The notes: generated from the letters alone by a model not told the origin. Positions 49,868 through 62,700 are shown, numbered from the stretch's first letter. The stretch: 64,000 nucleotides of DNA from Gadus chalcogrammus (GCF_026213295.1 NC_079424.1:20296988-20360987), one strand, 5' to 3'. Made by a program: numbers and translations.

Positions 49868-52078
49868 CTTTAGAGTGTTGGCCAACATAATAATCGAAAT
49901 AAACAAGAACCTGGATTCAGGGATTCAGCCTGTATCTCGGGGACGAAACAAAGGTGTTTATATGGTTGCAACCAGGGCTCACAACAAAATGGTTGAGCAA
50001 ACACATTTGTACAGAGACTATCAACATCAAGAATACCATGAAGACAAAGTTCACCCAAGGGTACTTTCAATTTCAAAAGCAACACGGCCAAGTCTTCTTT
50101 TTCTTTCAGTTCACGCTATTCCTGAAAAGCTTGCCCAACGTTTACTCGTGTCTGGCCTCTCTGTTGGTCAGTCTCCCTTTTCTCTTCTTCTGTTCCTCCG
50201 ACATTGGGTTTCTCTGTCTCTTTTTAGTCGGCTGATCTATGATGAATGTAACAATCCCTTAGTTACTGTTTATATCGAGCCGGTTCTGTGTTTGGGGGTC
50301 TGTGCCGTAAAGCAATTCGTTACTTCGCGAGACCCGAGACTCCCGCGAGAGTGGGCGGCGGGTCACCGGCAGAAACATGTATAATAGAACCATCGCAATG
50401 ACTCTTAGCCTGTTATATTAAGGTAAATCAAGCCAAAGAAGTTGCATAGTTCCCCTTTCACTCGTGTCTGGTCTCTTTTCTGGTCCATTCTTCTTTTGTT
50501 CCACCGACAGTGGCCACTTGGGTCCCTTATCAGTCGATTGATCCATGATGAATGCAACAATTGCCTCGCAACTGGCTGTTTATATCTAGCCGGTGCCATG
50601 TTTGGGGGTGTGTCTGTGGCGTAAAGCATTTTCGAAACTACAATCTGACTACACTTTCGAGGCACGATTGGATACTTCCGCTGCGTCACATCCGGATTGT
50701 GTCGGTCCGAACAGAGCAAGTTGCATGTGCGCTTTTTCCTTGGAGAGGCAACAAGGGGCAATGACACACCCACCAAACGACCCAGAAATGGTTGCAGAAC
50801 CATCAGAATAAATCTCAACCTGCATAATTAATGTAATTTTGGCTAAAAAAGTTGCATAGTGGGCCTTTAATTTTTCTCAATTGTGGTGTTCATTTGTGTT
50901 TTATATGCACCCATGGTGCTTTGTTTGAACGCTCTGAGCCTCTCTGCATGAAGAGAGGATAGCGTTTACTTTTTCTGTCGAGATGCAACAGAAGTTTAAA
51001 CCTGCATTCAACCTGCCGTCTTCATCGTTTGGGGATGAGGACATTGGGTTTGGGGGGTGGGGGGAGGGTTATCCTTGGTGTTATTCTATTTTCTTTACAT
51101 CTGTATGCAGTGTGTTTTTATTATCTCTCTATGCTTGGTCTTTTCATATTACTGTATTATCTTGTAGGAAACTGTCTACACACTTACCCTAATGATGTCT
51201 ACTAACTCAGTAAACTCTATTAGGTTTCTGTCATGGAATGGGAAATCCGATTTAAAGATCCAGAGTTTTGTCACACCTTGAACATTTAAAAACGGATGTA
51301 GCTTTTATATAGGAGACGCATATGTGCCTCAATACTGATAATGTCAGATTGCGCAAATTCTGGGTAAGCCAGGCCTTCCACTCTACCTGTAACTCAAAGG
51401 CTAGGGGCAGAGGCGTCGTCAGCCCCTTTTTACTGGGGCACGTGCCCCAGTAAAAGTCTCCAGTGCCCCAGTAAAATTCCATTGATCATTATTAAATTAA
51501 TCTGCAGCAGCGCCGCTCTCGCTATGGAATCGGCAAGATTCATCAAGTGCATCTCCTGCTGCCTCGGGAGTCTTGCAGTCGAGCCTGCCACTTACCAGCC
51601 AATCAAAAAATAAAAGGGGCTACATAAAAGCCAATCAGAAAATAGCACTACTGAATCTGGATAAGATTTAATGCAACAACCAATGAATAAAAACAGTTAT
51701 TTCCGGATTCGTCCACGTGACTCTTCTGAATGTTTCGTTGGAAACCGCGGGAGCTGGAAACAGCGCAGAGAAGTCATCTCCTGTTTTAACGTAACAACAA
51801 ATTCACAACTTGTTTGACACAAACAATGAGAACTTGATTGCTGTTAATGTTGCCCACATAATTAGCACCAGTTTTTCAACACTGAGCGTCTGTAGCCTGA
51901 AGTTTTATAGCACACAGACACACACACACACCATGCGTGCACGCACACACACGCGGAAATGAATAATGAATGAAAAATTGTCTGTCTTCAAAACTTGAGA
52001 GCCCTGTAAAAGTATAGGCATTGGTTTTGTGAAGCTGTCCTGTAAAACTAAACATTTGCCTTCTGAAAAACGATTCAG

Positions 52079-53131
52079 ATGGACATCAGGAAATTCTTTA
52101 CGGGCAGAGGGAGAGGAGCAGTGAGGAGAGATGAGGACGAGGGAGGTATGATAATTGCCCACATTAACGTCAACATTAATATTTATGCTGGTAATAGCCA
52201 ACAATTGCTAGTATGATGTGCTGTGATTTGATCAATGGTTTATTTTTGCCTATTCAGTTGTCTATACTGAAAAGGGTAAGCTTCCCTGTTGTTAATTAGG
52301 AAAGCCTATGAAATGCATGCAGTGAGTATACTTAGGCCTATGTGTTTAGATGTTTCTGGCTAGTGGCTGCTACACTGATTGAGGGGCAGAGTGCTGGAGG
52401 AGAAGTAGGAGGAGAAGGAATAGAAGGAGGAGGAGAAGGAATAGAGAGAGGAGGAGGAGGAGGAGAAGAAGGAAAATCAGGAGGAGAGAGGGGAGAAAGA
52501 GCACAGGCTGGGGGGTCCAGGGCCAGGCAGGGGGAGGAGGAGGAGAGAGACAGGCAAGGATCGGATGAGGACATGTTGGGGGCTAGACGCAAAACTATTC
52601 TGAATATGGAGGAGGATATCTGTGACCTAGGGGAGATATGTGATGGTCCAAATCAGGTCAAATTGGCCCAATACCCACAGCACTGGTTCGGGTTGAAAAA
52701 ACGATCGTTCAATTCCAGCTGGTTTGCAAATTTTTCTTGGTTGGAGTACTCTGTGACAAGAGATGCAGGTTTCTGTTTTTCATGCAGAATGTTTGGGAAA
52801 AATGTAAAACATGACACCTTTGTTAGCACTGGTTTGACTAATTGAAAGAAAGCTCTTGATCTCTTCAGAGAGCATGAGAAAACACCAGCCCATAAAGCAA
52901 GCATGGGGTCATGGCACAGTTTGAAATCAAGTGTCTCCCATGGGAGTGTGGTTGACCAGTTACATTCAGCAAATGAGGCTGAAATCAGAAATAGGCAAGA
53001 ATACTTGCGGCGCATTGTGGCCACCACACAATTGCTAGCAAAGCAAAACATTCCATTCCGGGGCCATGATGAGGCGGCATCTAGTAGCAATAAGGGGAAT
53101 TTTCTGGAGTGCTTTGAATATTTAATGCCCC
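52079..53131 (+). pseudogene. hAT transposase with TTF-type zinc finger, truncated
   Basis: The first exon (52079-52145) reads MDIRKFFTGRGRGAVRRDED and ends before GTATGA. The second, from about 52342, runs through a Glu/Gly/Arg-rich stretch. It then enters the zinc-finger block: YPQHWFGLKKRSFNSSWF, FSWLEYSVTRDAGFCFSCRM. An in-frame TGA interrupts it at about 52843. After that it continues as ALDLFREHEKTPAHKASM and RRIVATTQLLAKQNIPFRGH, then stops being recognisable at 53131. The catalytic and dimerisation regions are missing, so it is inactive. Relatives are annotated as zinc finger MYM-type protein 1-like. Confidence 0.85.
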
Positions 53132-53139
53132 GTTTACAC

Positions 53140-53992
53140 TAGGGATGGGCAAAATGATTCTTTTCCGGGAACTAGTTCTTTCAGTTCAGTTCACTATAAC
53201 GATTCGTTTATTTGATTCGTTCGTTTTGATTCGTTCGTTACGTCAGATTACATCTTAAAAAAAATTAAAAATAAAAAAACTTTTTTTTATAATTTTTTTT
53301 TTTTTTTATATGTTGTGGGTCCGGATAGGACCGTCAAATCCGCAGTCCGCCGTTTGGAGATGCCTGCTATATAGTATGTCAAACGTCCCACCAATATTTA
53401 TACCACTTGCTTACTCTCTATATTTCATTCATGGTTTTACATTTATAATTTTATTTTACTTTACATTTAATTCTTCATTGTTCAGGCATTACAGAACTTG
53501 CATGGTCATAAATAAAAAATACGAACTGCAGTTTAATTTCTTTGTTTGTTCTTAAATTGACGTAGAATGGAGCAAAGACTCCTGGGATTGGGAAATGTGT
53601 TTATCCAATAAACAGATGGAGGTCAAGTCTATTTTCGAAAAAATGTAGGGGGATATATGAGTCGAATGGTATGACCCAAGATACGTCAGAGAGAGAAAGC
53701 GCGCATATTCGACGGTACCGCCTTGTCATTGGTTTACCCAGGTGCCATTCCAACACCATTGTTACCTCTCATTGGCTGAATCTTTGAGGAAGTTGTAGAC
53801 TCAATCAATATGAGTCGCGGGGAGACGGAGCTCTGTTCGTTTGTATATTTTATTTACGTGACCATATGTTTGGTTGATGTTAAAAAAAAAGAATCAAAGA
53901 ACCAGTTCTTCTTGTTTTGGGGAACCAGTTCTTGTCGTTCACGTTCGGGATTCGTTCTTTGTAACGAATCAGTCGCGACCGACACATCCCTA
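53140..53992. mobile_element. Non-autonomous hAT element
   Basis: Ends TAGGGATGGGCAAAATG and ACACATCCCTA, with the perfect 8-bp duplication GTTTACAC at 53132-53139 and 53993-54000; 853 bp. It is AT-rich inside with repeated GATTCGTT blocks. Confidence 0.9.
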
Positions 53993-54982
53993 GTTTACAC
54001 CATCCCGCTAATGGCCGATGGAACACCGATGTGGAAGTCGGGGTGATTCGGGTGACATCGGGCTAAAAATGTATGATCGGGTCAATTTATCGGGGTAGCA
54101 TTTACACGTAAAAAAAGTATTGGCAGTTGGGGGCCTATGCCCCAGTAAAACTCTAGGCCTAGCAACGCCCCTGGCTATATTGATCCATAAGAGAACTCAA
54201 TATATTCCCACTAGCTCGATCTCAGACCCCAATGGAAGGTATATGATTGTAACAGGTACCATACAGCAGACACCTGTTTTACTTGTTAACGTGTATGCTC
54301 CTAATTTTGATGATGCTGGCTTTGCAAACAGATTACTTAGCAGTCTCCCAGCTTTAAATACACATCAATTAATTTTTGGTGGTGATTTGAACTGCGTTAT
54401 TAACCCCGAATTAGATCGCTCCAGCCCCAGACTAGCTCATCCCTCTTCCATGTCAACGGCATTTGCAGACTTTATGTTACAAAACGGATGCGCTGACCCA
54501 TGGAGGTTTCGTAATCCACATGCAAAAGAATTTTCTTTTTTTTCACCGGTACATGGCTCCTATTCTAGAATTGATTATTTTTTAGTGGATGCTAGTCTCC
54601 TTCCTAATGTGGTTTCTACTGAATATTTGGCGATAGTTATAAGCGACCACTCCCCATTGGTTCTTGACATGCTACTGACATCCCATCCAAGACCCCGTCC
54701 TTTGTGGAGACTGGACTCTCTGCTTCTCTCTAACCAGGGTTTCTGTGATTATATTTCCTCCTCTATTGACGAGTTTGTTTCTATTAACAAAAATGATTCT
54801 ACCTCTTACTCTCTACTGTGGGAATCGCTAAAGGCATACCTTAGGCTTAGAGGCCAAATTATAGCTTACTCTGCCAATTTAACTAAACTGTATAAAGCTG
54901 ATCAGACTCGACTCACGGACCTAATCCTCAATTTAGATCACCAATATGTCAGTAACCCTAGTCCCAAACTGTATAAGGAGTA

Positions 54983-55650
54983 GGGTTGGGTATCGTTTGG
55001 GTTTTATCCGATACCGGTGCCTATTGGTACTTTTCAAACGGTTCCGGTGCTAAAACGGTTCTTGAACCGGTACTTAAAAAAACGAAACCGCACACACTTG
55101 CATACATGCGCGACTTGTTATGAGTTTCACATTAAGCAGAAAGTCAGCGGACACTGAGTTGACTGAGTTGAATGGCAACGGTGTTTGCTAGCCTACTTGA
55201 TATGCAAGATTTACGGTTGGCATTAAATTACTCGACTGACCCGAAGAGGCTGCTGTGAGTGCTGTGACTGATAAATATCTTTTTAAAAAATAATTACAAA
55301 TAATATTAATTACTCGCTGAAAGCAGGCAGGCACGCATCATGGCACAACATAACGCGCTGTATTAATTTCCAAGTTTTGAAGTATTTGAAGCGAATAACG
55401 ATTCTGTTTTTGATTTGTTTATTTGGTTTTGAACAGAAAGTTTTGGATCCATGCATCGGCTTCGAGTTTGTTTGTTTGTTACTTTAAAATTACATTCACT
55501 CGCAACACACAAACACACACACGTTCATTCACATTCACCCACTACAACCTGCCGATCTTCAATCCAAACAACATCAAGTAAGCGATGCCACAGCGCGTTG
55601 ACAAGTCCGTCCCGAGTCTCGAGGCGCCCATAGGCTTTATGGTTTATATG
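54983..55650 (+). repeat. Fragment starting with a hAT-like end
   Basis: TAGGGTTGGGTATCGTTTGG at 54983 is a typical hAT left end. It is followed by a short GGTACC/GGTTCCGG hairpin region and then about 500 bp with no coding signal. No matching right end is seen before the next element at 55664. Confidence 0.5.
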
Positions 55651-55663
55651 TTATGGTTTATAT

Positions 55664-56005
55664 CAGGGGTGCCCAACCAGTCGATCGCGGTCTACCAGTA
55701 GATCGCCGACAGATCCCAAGTCGATCGCGAGGGGTGAAGAAAAAAAAAAAAAAAAAAGTTTTTTTTTTTTTTAATAAAATTACATTTGCGCGGGACATAT
55801 ACGTGCGGTAGCGCATGTGCTGTTAACAGCAGTTGAAAGCCGTCAACAGTAGTTACACACTCCTAAACGTTGGCATGGCTGAGGGGAAACAAGCTAAGAC
55901 CTACCATTTTCACCCTGAGTGGGAGGAAGATTATTGATTATCGTTGAGAAGGTGCCGTGCGCAGACGGAATGAAACCCCCACTGAAGTCCGTAGGTTCAC
56001 GATAC

Positions 56006-56036
<31 letters not shown>

Positions 56037-56181
56037 GTCAACAATTGTTCTCTACCCCCCCGTCAACAATTGTTCTCTACCCCCCCCCCCCCCCCCGCTT
56101 GAAGGTAGGTTTGCTGGTAGATCTCGGGAGGTTGGCTACTTGAAAAGTAGATCTTGGGTCAAAAAAGGTTGGGCACCCCTG
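55664..56181 (+). mobile_element. Charlie-type hAT MITE
   Basis: Ends CAGGGGTGCCCAACC and GGTTGGGCACCCCTG, with the perfect 8-bp duplication GTTTATAT at 55656-55663 and 56182-56189; 518 bp. From 55875 it keeps the start of the autonomous gene, MAEGKQAKTYHFHPEWEEDY, resembling the GTF2IRD2-type transposase N-terminus. Long C runs (56007-56037, 56082-56096) fill the middle. Confidence 0.92.
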
Positions 56182-56189
56182 GTTTATAT

Positions 56190-58431
56190 CATTCTATCCA
56201 ACGTTCGCTCGTTAGCAAACAAGAAGGACGAGCTCACCTCCCTCATCCTCTTCCAACGGGATTTTAGAGACTGTGCTGCCATTTGCCTGACAGAAACCTG
56301 GCTGCATACTAACATCCCGGACTCGGCGTTACAACAGGAGGGCTTTACGTTTCATCGGGCGGATCGCACCAGTGACTCGCTGAAGCAGCGCGGCGGTGGT
56401 GTTGGCGTCTACATCAACCAGAATTGGTGTACAGACACCAAAACTCTATCGTCCAGCTGCTCGCCTGATCTGGAGCATCTCACAGTGAAGTGCATCCCCT
56501 TCTACTCGCCAAGGGAAATCTCCTCCATCATCCTTTGTGCGGTCTACATCCCACCGAGCGCAGCGGCAGCCTCTGCCATCAACAATTAGCCGACCACATT
56601 CACACTGTGGAAAACTCCAACCCAGACTCGACCGTCCTGGTGCTTGGTGACTTCAATCACGTCTCCATGCAGAGAACTCTCCCCAGATACAAGCCTCAGA
56701 TTCGCGTCCCCACCAGGCTGGACAAAACCTTAGACCAGTGCTACTCCTCCATACCGGAGGCGTATCAGGCTCTAGTCAGAGCCCCTATCGGTGAGTCTGA
56801 CCACAACACCATATTTCTTGTTCCTAAATACAGACAGAGACTTAAGACATCTAAGCCAATGACTAAGTGGGTTAAGAGGAGCTCCCCTGGGGCTATAGAT
56901 ATGTTGCAGGACTGTTTTGACATCACTGACTGGGATGTTTTTAAACCTGAGAATCAGGATGATATAGATACTTTCACTGACTGCGTAATGTCCTAAATCT
57001 GTTTCTGCGAGTCTGTGTGCATCCCCACCAAGTCTGTTACTATCTACAGCAACACCAAGCCTTGGTTTAACAAGGAAGTTAAGCGCCTGTGTAAGGAGAA
57101 AAATGACGCTTTTAAATGTGGGGTCAAAGAGCAATACATACTACTTAAATACAAACTCCGGAAAGCAGTTAATACAGCTAAAGCCAACTACAGACTCAAA
57201 CTTGAAAACAAACTCCAAGACCACAACATTAAGGGTGTCTGGCAGGGCCTACAGGCGATCACTGACTACAAGACAAAACATCACGTTCTTGACTGTGACT
57301 CCTCCCTGCCAGAGCGACTTAATGACTTTTTCTGCCGTTTTGAGAACAATGGTGCCCAGACTAGTTCTCTCCCACAATCTCTGTTGGATGGGCACTCTAC
57401 CTTTTCCATCCCAGAGCATGATGTCCGTAGACTGCTACGGCATCAGAAAATCAATAAAGCAGCAGGGCCTGATGGTGTGACACCAGCTACTCTAAAGAGC
57501 TGTGCAGACCAGCTTGCCTCCATACTCACTTACATTTTCAACTGGTCTCTTAACACAGCAACGGTACCTGCATGTTTTAAATCCGCTATGATCATTCCAG
57601 TGCCCAAGAAAAGAAACATAACCTGTCTTAATGACTATAGGCCTGTGGCACTTACTTCTGTCGTTATGAAGGTACTTGAGCGCCTAGTTTGTAGGTACTT
57701 GACGTACATCACGCTAGACCCTCACCAATTTGCCTACAGGGCTAATAGGGGAGTGGACGATGCAGTTTCACTTTGCACACATTTGATTCTGCAACATCTG
57801 AACACTAAGTCCACCTATGCCCGTGTACTGTTCATTGATTTTAGCTCGGCTTTCAATACCATCATTCCTGTCAGACTGTACAATTTTCTCCTGGCTGCAG
57901 GAGTTGATGCTCTACTTTGTCAGTGGATCTTAAACTTCCTGTCCAGTAGGAAACAGTGTGTTAAAATCAAGAATAATGTGTCATCACCAAGGATTCTGAA
58001 CACTGGCGCCCCACAAGGGTGTGTCTTGTCACCTCTATTATTTTCACTGTACACTAATAATTGTACATCAAACTCTGCATCTGTTAAAATGTTAAAGTTT
58101 GCAGATGACACCACTGTCATAGGCCTCATACCTGATGGGGAGGAATCTACCTACCGGAGTGAGGTTGAACAGCTGGTGCAGTGGTGTGAAGACAATAACC
58201 TTATACTAAATACAACCAAAACCAAAGAAATCATCATTGACTATAGGAAAAAGGCAGGCCAGCATCTTCCCATCTCCATTAATGGCCAAGTTGTGGAGTG
58301 GGTCTCCTCCTTCCGCTTCTTAGGCACCACTATCCACCAGTCCCTATCATGGAACCTCAACATTAGTCTTATTATTTCCAAATCCCATCAGAGGTTATAC
58401 TTCCTCCGTCAGCTGAGGAAGTTTGGGGTAA
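56190..58431 (+). pseudogene. L2-clade retrotransposon ORF2, interrupted
   Basis: The endonuclease starts ILSNVRSLANKKDELTSLIL at 56190. The frame shifts near 56575, then runs through VLGDFNHV and IGESDHNTIFLV. A TAA at 56994-56996 replaces a likely Tyr codon. The reverse transcriptase is open after it: YRPVALTSVVMKVLERLV, FIDFSSAFNTIIP, GAPQGCVLSPLLFSLYT and the catalytic KFADDTTVIG. Coding stops after FLRQLRKFGV, where a Harbinger element is inserted. Its upstream part is cut by the Charlie-type MITE. This copy is inactive. Confidence 0.93.
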
Positions 58432-58837
58432 GGGCGTGTTCACACAGGCAGTTTTTGGGTGCTTTTAAAAACACCGCTGCCAGCGGGTTTTTTTCACTGC
58501 TCTGGGTGGTTTTCAAGTTGGGATAAATTCAACTCGCCAAGAAAAGGCACCCAACGTCAGGTAGTTTTTTGACAGCTGACCAATGAACGAGAACCTACGT
58601 CACTAGGAAAAACGTTGGAAATTCAAGAATGGCGACCCAAACCAAGACGTCTTTCCCGACGGAGCAACTTGTTGTTCTTGTCAGTGAACATGTTGAGTTG
58701 TATGACATGACCAACAAATTATACCACAACATTTATCACAAGGAGAGTATCTGGAGGACGATCGGTGGGATTTTGGGACATAAGTGTAAGTATTCATTTT
58801 AATGTTTATCTGCTCACCTAACAAACTATCCAGTTAT

Positions 58838-59000
58838 CACCGTTAAACGTGTTTCTAATAACATTTCTAGCGAGAAATATACTTTTTACTTGCATAATCT
58901 TTAGTCAGTGATTGTGTCTGATCTTTAGTTTTATAGTTATTAGGAAGATTTTATCGGCTCGATGTCAAAGATGTCCGGTTGCTAGGGGCGCTGCTTTCGC
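58838..59000 (+). repeat. Module shared with the giant palindrome, in MADF intron 1
   Basis: About 165 bp, from CACCGTTAAACGTGTTTCTA to a CGCTGCTTTCGC block, match 22133-22300 and the inverted copy at 27890-28060 with few differences. Confidence 0.9.
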
Positions 59001-59114
59001 ACAGCTGAGGGCACAGCTGAGCTGAGGGCACAGCTGAGCTGAGGGCACAGCTGAGCTGAGGGCACAGCTGAGCTGAGGGCACAGCTGAGCTGAGGGCACA
59101 GCTGAGCTGAGGGC
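58998..59114 (+). repeat. 17-bp minisatellite
   Basis: About six tandem copies of GCACAGCTGAGCTGAGG in intron 1 of the MADF gene, directly after the module shared with the palindrome. Confidence 0.95.
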
Positions 59115-59707
59115 TGTTGATACGGACAACGCGAAAGCGTTAGTAGCTGCTAGAGAAATTCTTGGTAGGGCTTAATCCTAGCCTGTTGTTTACTTTTATT
59201 CACTGTAGGGGAGGATTGCCGTGACAAATGGAAATACCTTAGAGGCAAGTACGGCAAAGAAAGAAAGGAAATGAAGGAGAGGAGGAGTGGATCGGAGGGA
59301 GGACATAAACACAGTTGGAAATATGTAAAAATTCTATCTTTCCTGGAGCCTTATGTCCAGGAAAGGCTCACAATTAGTAACTTCGACCAGCCAAGCCAGA
59401 CAGCAGAGAGCATTTTGAATGCAATGTGTGAAAACAATGAGGTAAGACTAGATGAGATTGAGCTAATGTGCCATGATGAACAGGCCAATTCATAATTGTA
59501 GGCTAAATCAAACGAGTGAAGTTTATCAGCTGTATGACTATGTCCTGTGTTTAATCCTGTGGATTGCGAAGGAAAAAAAAATTATGCTTTGTGTAATGTC
59601 GTGTTTTGTCCCGTGTTTCCTTTACCTGACAGACTACATTGGATGACACAATCAGTAGTCAACCTGGGCCTGGTTCTTTAAATGGCAGTTCATCAAGGCC
59701 CCCACCC

Positions 59708-62700
59708 CAATATCGTGCGCGTGCGCGAAAGCTGCAGGCTGCCGGTTACGTTGCTCCAGCCTTTGAGTTCGCTTTTTTTTAACTTTCTTAACTTTTAATA
59801 CTTTTGTTCGTTCTAGTTTGTTTCACTTCTAACCCGGTGAAGTCCTACCCTCTCTAACGAGGCTGCTTTTGAGGGTTTTAGTGCTTTTTTAGTGATTGTT
59901 TTTTATGCCGCAGCAACAAGCTGCCTTTGTTTACTCCGGGGAACAGCTGTTTGCGCTAATGCCGACCGGCATAGTGGACAGACCAGCTGATATTCCACCT
60001 GAACTCTGGAGGAAAGCTCACCGGGGATGCAGAGGAGGGAAACAATGTCGTGGGATGAGAGGAGGGTCGAGACGGGAAGGGCTTATGGATAGGAGAAGAT
60101 TTAAGCCGTGTCTCCCCTCGGTTGTTATGGGAAATGTGCGGTCTCTTAGCAACAAAATGGACGAGCTGACAGCGCTGACGCGGAGTCACCGGGAGTACCG
60201 GGAGTGCAGCCTGATGTGTTTTACTGAGACATGGCTGCACAGGGACATTACGGACCAGATAGTCTCCGTGGATGGCTTCCACACCATCCGAGCTGACCGG
60301 GATTGTATTGAGAGCGGTAAGCGGAAAGGAGGGGGGGTTGCCGTTTTTGTAAACAGCAGTTGGTGCAATCCTGGTCACATCACCATTAAAGAACAGCTCT
60401 GTAGCCCGGATGCTGAACTGCTCGCCGTTGGACTTCGTCCATACCATCTGCCTAGAGAGATCCCGCATGTTATCATTGTTGTACTGTACATCCCTCCCTC
60501 TGCAAACCCAACATCTGCCAGCAACATCGTCCACACCACCATCTCCAAACTCCAGACTCAACACCCCAGTGCCCTCATCATCATTTCGGGAGACTTTAAC
60601 CACGTCACCTTGGATAGAGTTCTGCCAACCTTCAAGCAATATGTGAGCTGTCCTACCAGAGAGGAGAGGACCCTGGACCTGATGTATGCTAACATTAAGG
60701 ATGCATACATCTCCTCTTCTCTCCCCCCTCTGGGCAGGTCAGATCATAACCTGGTTCACCTCAAACCCTGCTATGTGCCGCTGGTGAAGAGGAAGCCTAC
60801 GACCACAAGGACTGTGAGGAGGTGGTCGGGGGAGGCTTATGAGGCACTGCAGGGCTGCTTTGAGGTGACTGACTGGCCTGCACTCTGTGAGCCCCACGGG
60901 GAGGACATTGATGGGCTTACAGAGTGCATCACGGACTATATCAACTTCTGTGTGGACTGCAATGTCCCTGCTCGGACTGTTACCTGTTATGCCAACAATA
61001 AGCCGTGGATCACAAAGGACATTAAGGCCATCCTGAATGAAAAGAAGAGGGCGTTCACAGATGGCAACCGTGATGAGGTGAGGAGAGTACAGGTGGTACT
61101 CAAACTTGCAATCAAGGAGGCAAAAGGCAGATACAGGAGAAAGCTGGAGAATAAACTCCAGCAAAACAACACGAGGGATGTGTGGAGTGGTATGAGAAAC
61201 ATCACTGGGTTCCAGAAGACTGGTGGCATGGGGTTGGAGGGCTGTGTGGACCGGGCCAATGAACTGAACCTATTTTTCAATAGGTTTGATACAGCGGCCC
61301 CTCCCCCACACGACTCTTCTGCTTGCTGCCAAACACCTACTGCCACTCCACCTCCCCCTACTCCTTCTCCTTACAGACCTCTTGTCTGCCCCTTGACACC
61401 TCAATTCACTCCTACCTACTCCACCCCTCCTCCCTGCTCTGCATCATGTCCTCTACAACCTGAGGACCTCACCCCTCCCCCAACTGTCACCTCTACAGTG
61501 TCCTTCACGCCTGACCTGGTGAGAAGACAGCTAACAAGACTCCACTCCGGCAAAGCTGCAGGCCCCGATGGTGTGTTGCCCAGGGTGCTTAAAGCCTGTG
61601 CCCATCAGCTGTGTGGAGTACTGAGTCTGGTCTTCATCCTGAGCCTGCACCTCCAGAGGGTCCCCGTGCTGTGGAAGACGTCCTGCCTCGTTCCTGTACC
61701 TAAGAAGCCGCGTCCCAACGGCCCTCAGGACTACAGACCGGTGGCCCTGACGTCCTATGTCATGAAGACCCTGGAGAGGCTCATCCTGGAGCAGCTAAGG
61801 CCTATGGTCAGGCCCTTCACTGATCCACTACAGTTCGCCTACCAGCCCCGCCTGGGAGTTGAGGACGGCATCATCTACCTGCTGAACAGAGTCTACACTC
61901 ATCTGGACAAGCCGGCAAGCACTGTGAGAGTCATGTTCTTTGATTTCTCCAGTGCCTTCAACACCATCCGTCCGGCTCTACTGGGTGAGAAGATGACTGC
62001 GATGGAGGTGGAGGCCCCCATCGTGTCCTGGATTGTTGATTACCTGACGGGCAGACCACAGTACGTACGCCTACAGAACTGTGTGTCTGACAAGGTGGTC
62101 AGCAACACTGGGGCCCCACAGGGGACTGTCCTCTCTCCCTTCCTCTTCACCCTCTTCACCTCAGACTTTAACTATTGCACTGAGTCCTGCCACCTTCAGA
62201 AGTTTTCTGATGACTCAGCAATAGTTGGCTGCATTGAAAAGGGGGATGACCGTGAATACAGGACTGTTGTGGACAACTTTGTCACTTGGAGTGAGCTGAA
62301 TCACCTGCAACTCAACGTGACAAAGACGAAGGAGCTCATTGTGGATCTGAGGAGGGAGAAAACAGCAGCTGTGACCCCTGTTTCCATACAGGGGGTCCCA
62401 GTGGACACTGTTGAGGAGTACAAGTACCTGGGGGTGTACTTTAATAACAAGTTGGACTGGTCTAGAAATGCAGAGGCTGTCTACAAAAAAGGCCAAAGCC
62501 GACTCTTTTGCCTCAGGAGGCTGAGGTCCTTTAACATCTGCCGGACGATGCTGAGGATGTTTTACGAGTCTGTTGTAGCCAGTGCAATCTTCTTCGCTGT
62601 CACATGCTGGGGCAGTGGGATGAGGGTTGCAGACACCAACAGACTTGAAAGACTGATTAGGAGGGCCGGTGATGTTGTGGGGGAGGAACTGGACACCCTG

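Larger units (their letters stand above)
46804..50870. mobile_element. MITE with TTAAAGRCCCACTATGC ends, hosting further insertions
   Basis: The matching inverted ends are about 17 bp with one or two differences. After subtracting the hAT (47064-48957) and the MITE (49069-49867), about 1.4 kb belongs to this element. That remainder includes two direct repeats of about 300 bp at 50143-50455 and 50461-50870 (both with a GATGAATG-AACAAT block and a TTTGGGGGT block). Confidence 0.6.
46502..51215 (+). mobile_element. Inter-ORF region of the L1-like element, filled by nested elements
   Basis: The sequence just after ORF1 (46502-46800) and just before ORF2 (50872-51215) is T-rich and non-coding, as expected between L1 ORFs. 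Between them lies an insertion bounded by TTAAAGACCCACTATGC (46804) and the complement of TTAAAGGCCCACTATGC (to 50870). That insertion holds a hAT element and a MITE of its own. Confidence 0.6.
51408..54173 (+). mobile_element. hAT element with TTF-type zinc-finger gene
   Basis: Left end CAGAGGCGTCGTCAGC; right end complement of CAGGGGCGTTGCTAGGCC; both are followed inward by TTTTACTGGGGCA. It sits inside the L1-like endonuclease. Flanks share only GCTA, so the 8-bp duplication is not clear. A MITE-like hAT (53140-53992) is nested in it. Confidence 0.85.
51215..54983 (+). pseudogene. L1-like ORF2, endonuclease domain split by a hAT element
   Basis: The first part (51215-51407) encodes the start of an L1-clade endonuclease, with VKSDLKIQSFVTHLEHLKTD then IQETHM. 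It breaks at NSKARG where a hAT is inserted (51408-54173). It resumes as AILIHKRTQYIPTSSISDPN, VNVYAPNFDDAGF, FGGDLNCVINPELDRSS, SRIDYFLVDASLL and ISDHSPLVLDML. The catalytic GGDLN and SDHSP motifs are therefore present. The frame ends at 54983 where another repeat begins. No reverse transcriptase is in the window. Confidence 0.88.

Noticed and set aside
49767..50384. 205-codon open frame
   Set aside because: It crosses the end of a MITE and two direct repeats, has no domain and no splice support; treated as chance.
59956..60639. 227-codon minus-strand frame
   Set aside because: Complementary shadow of the L2 endonuclease region.
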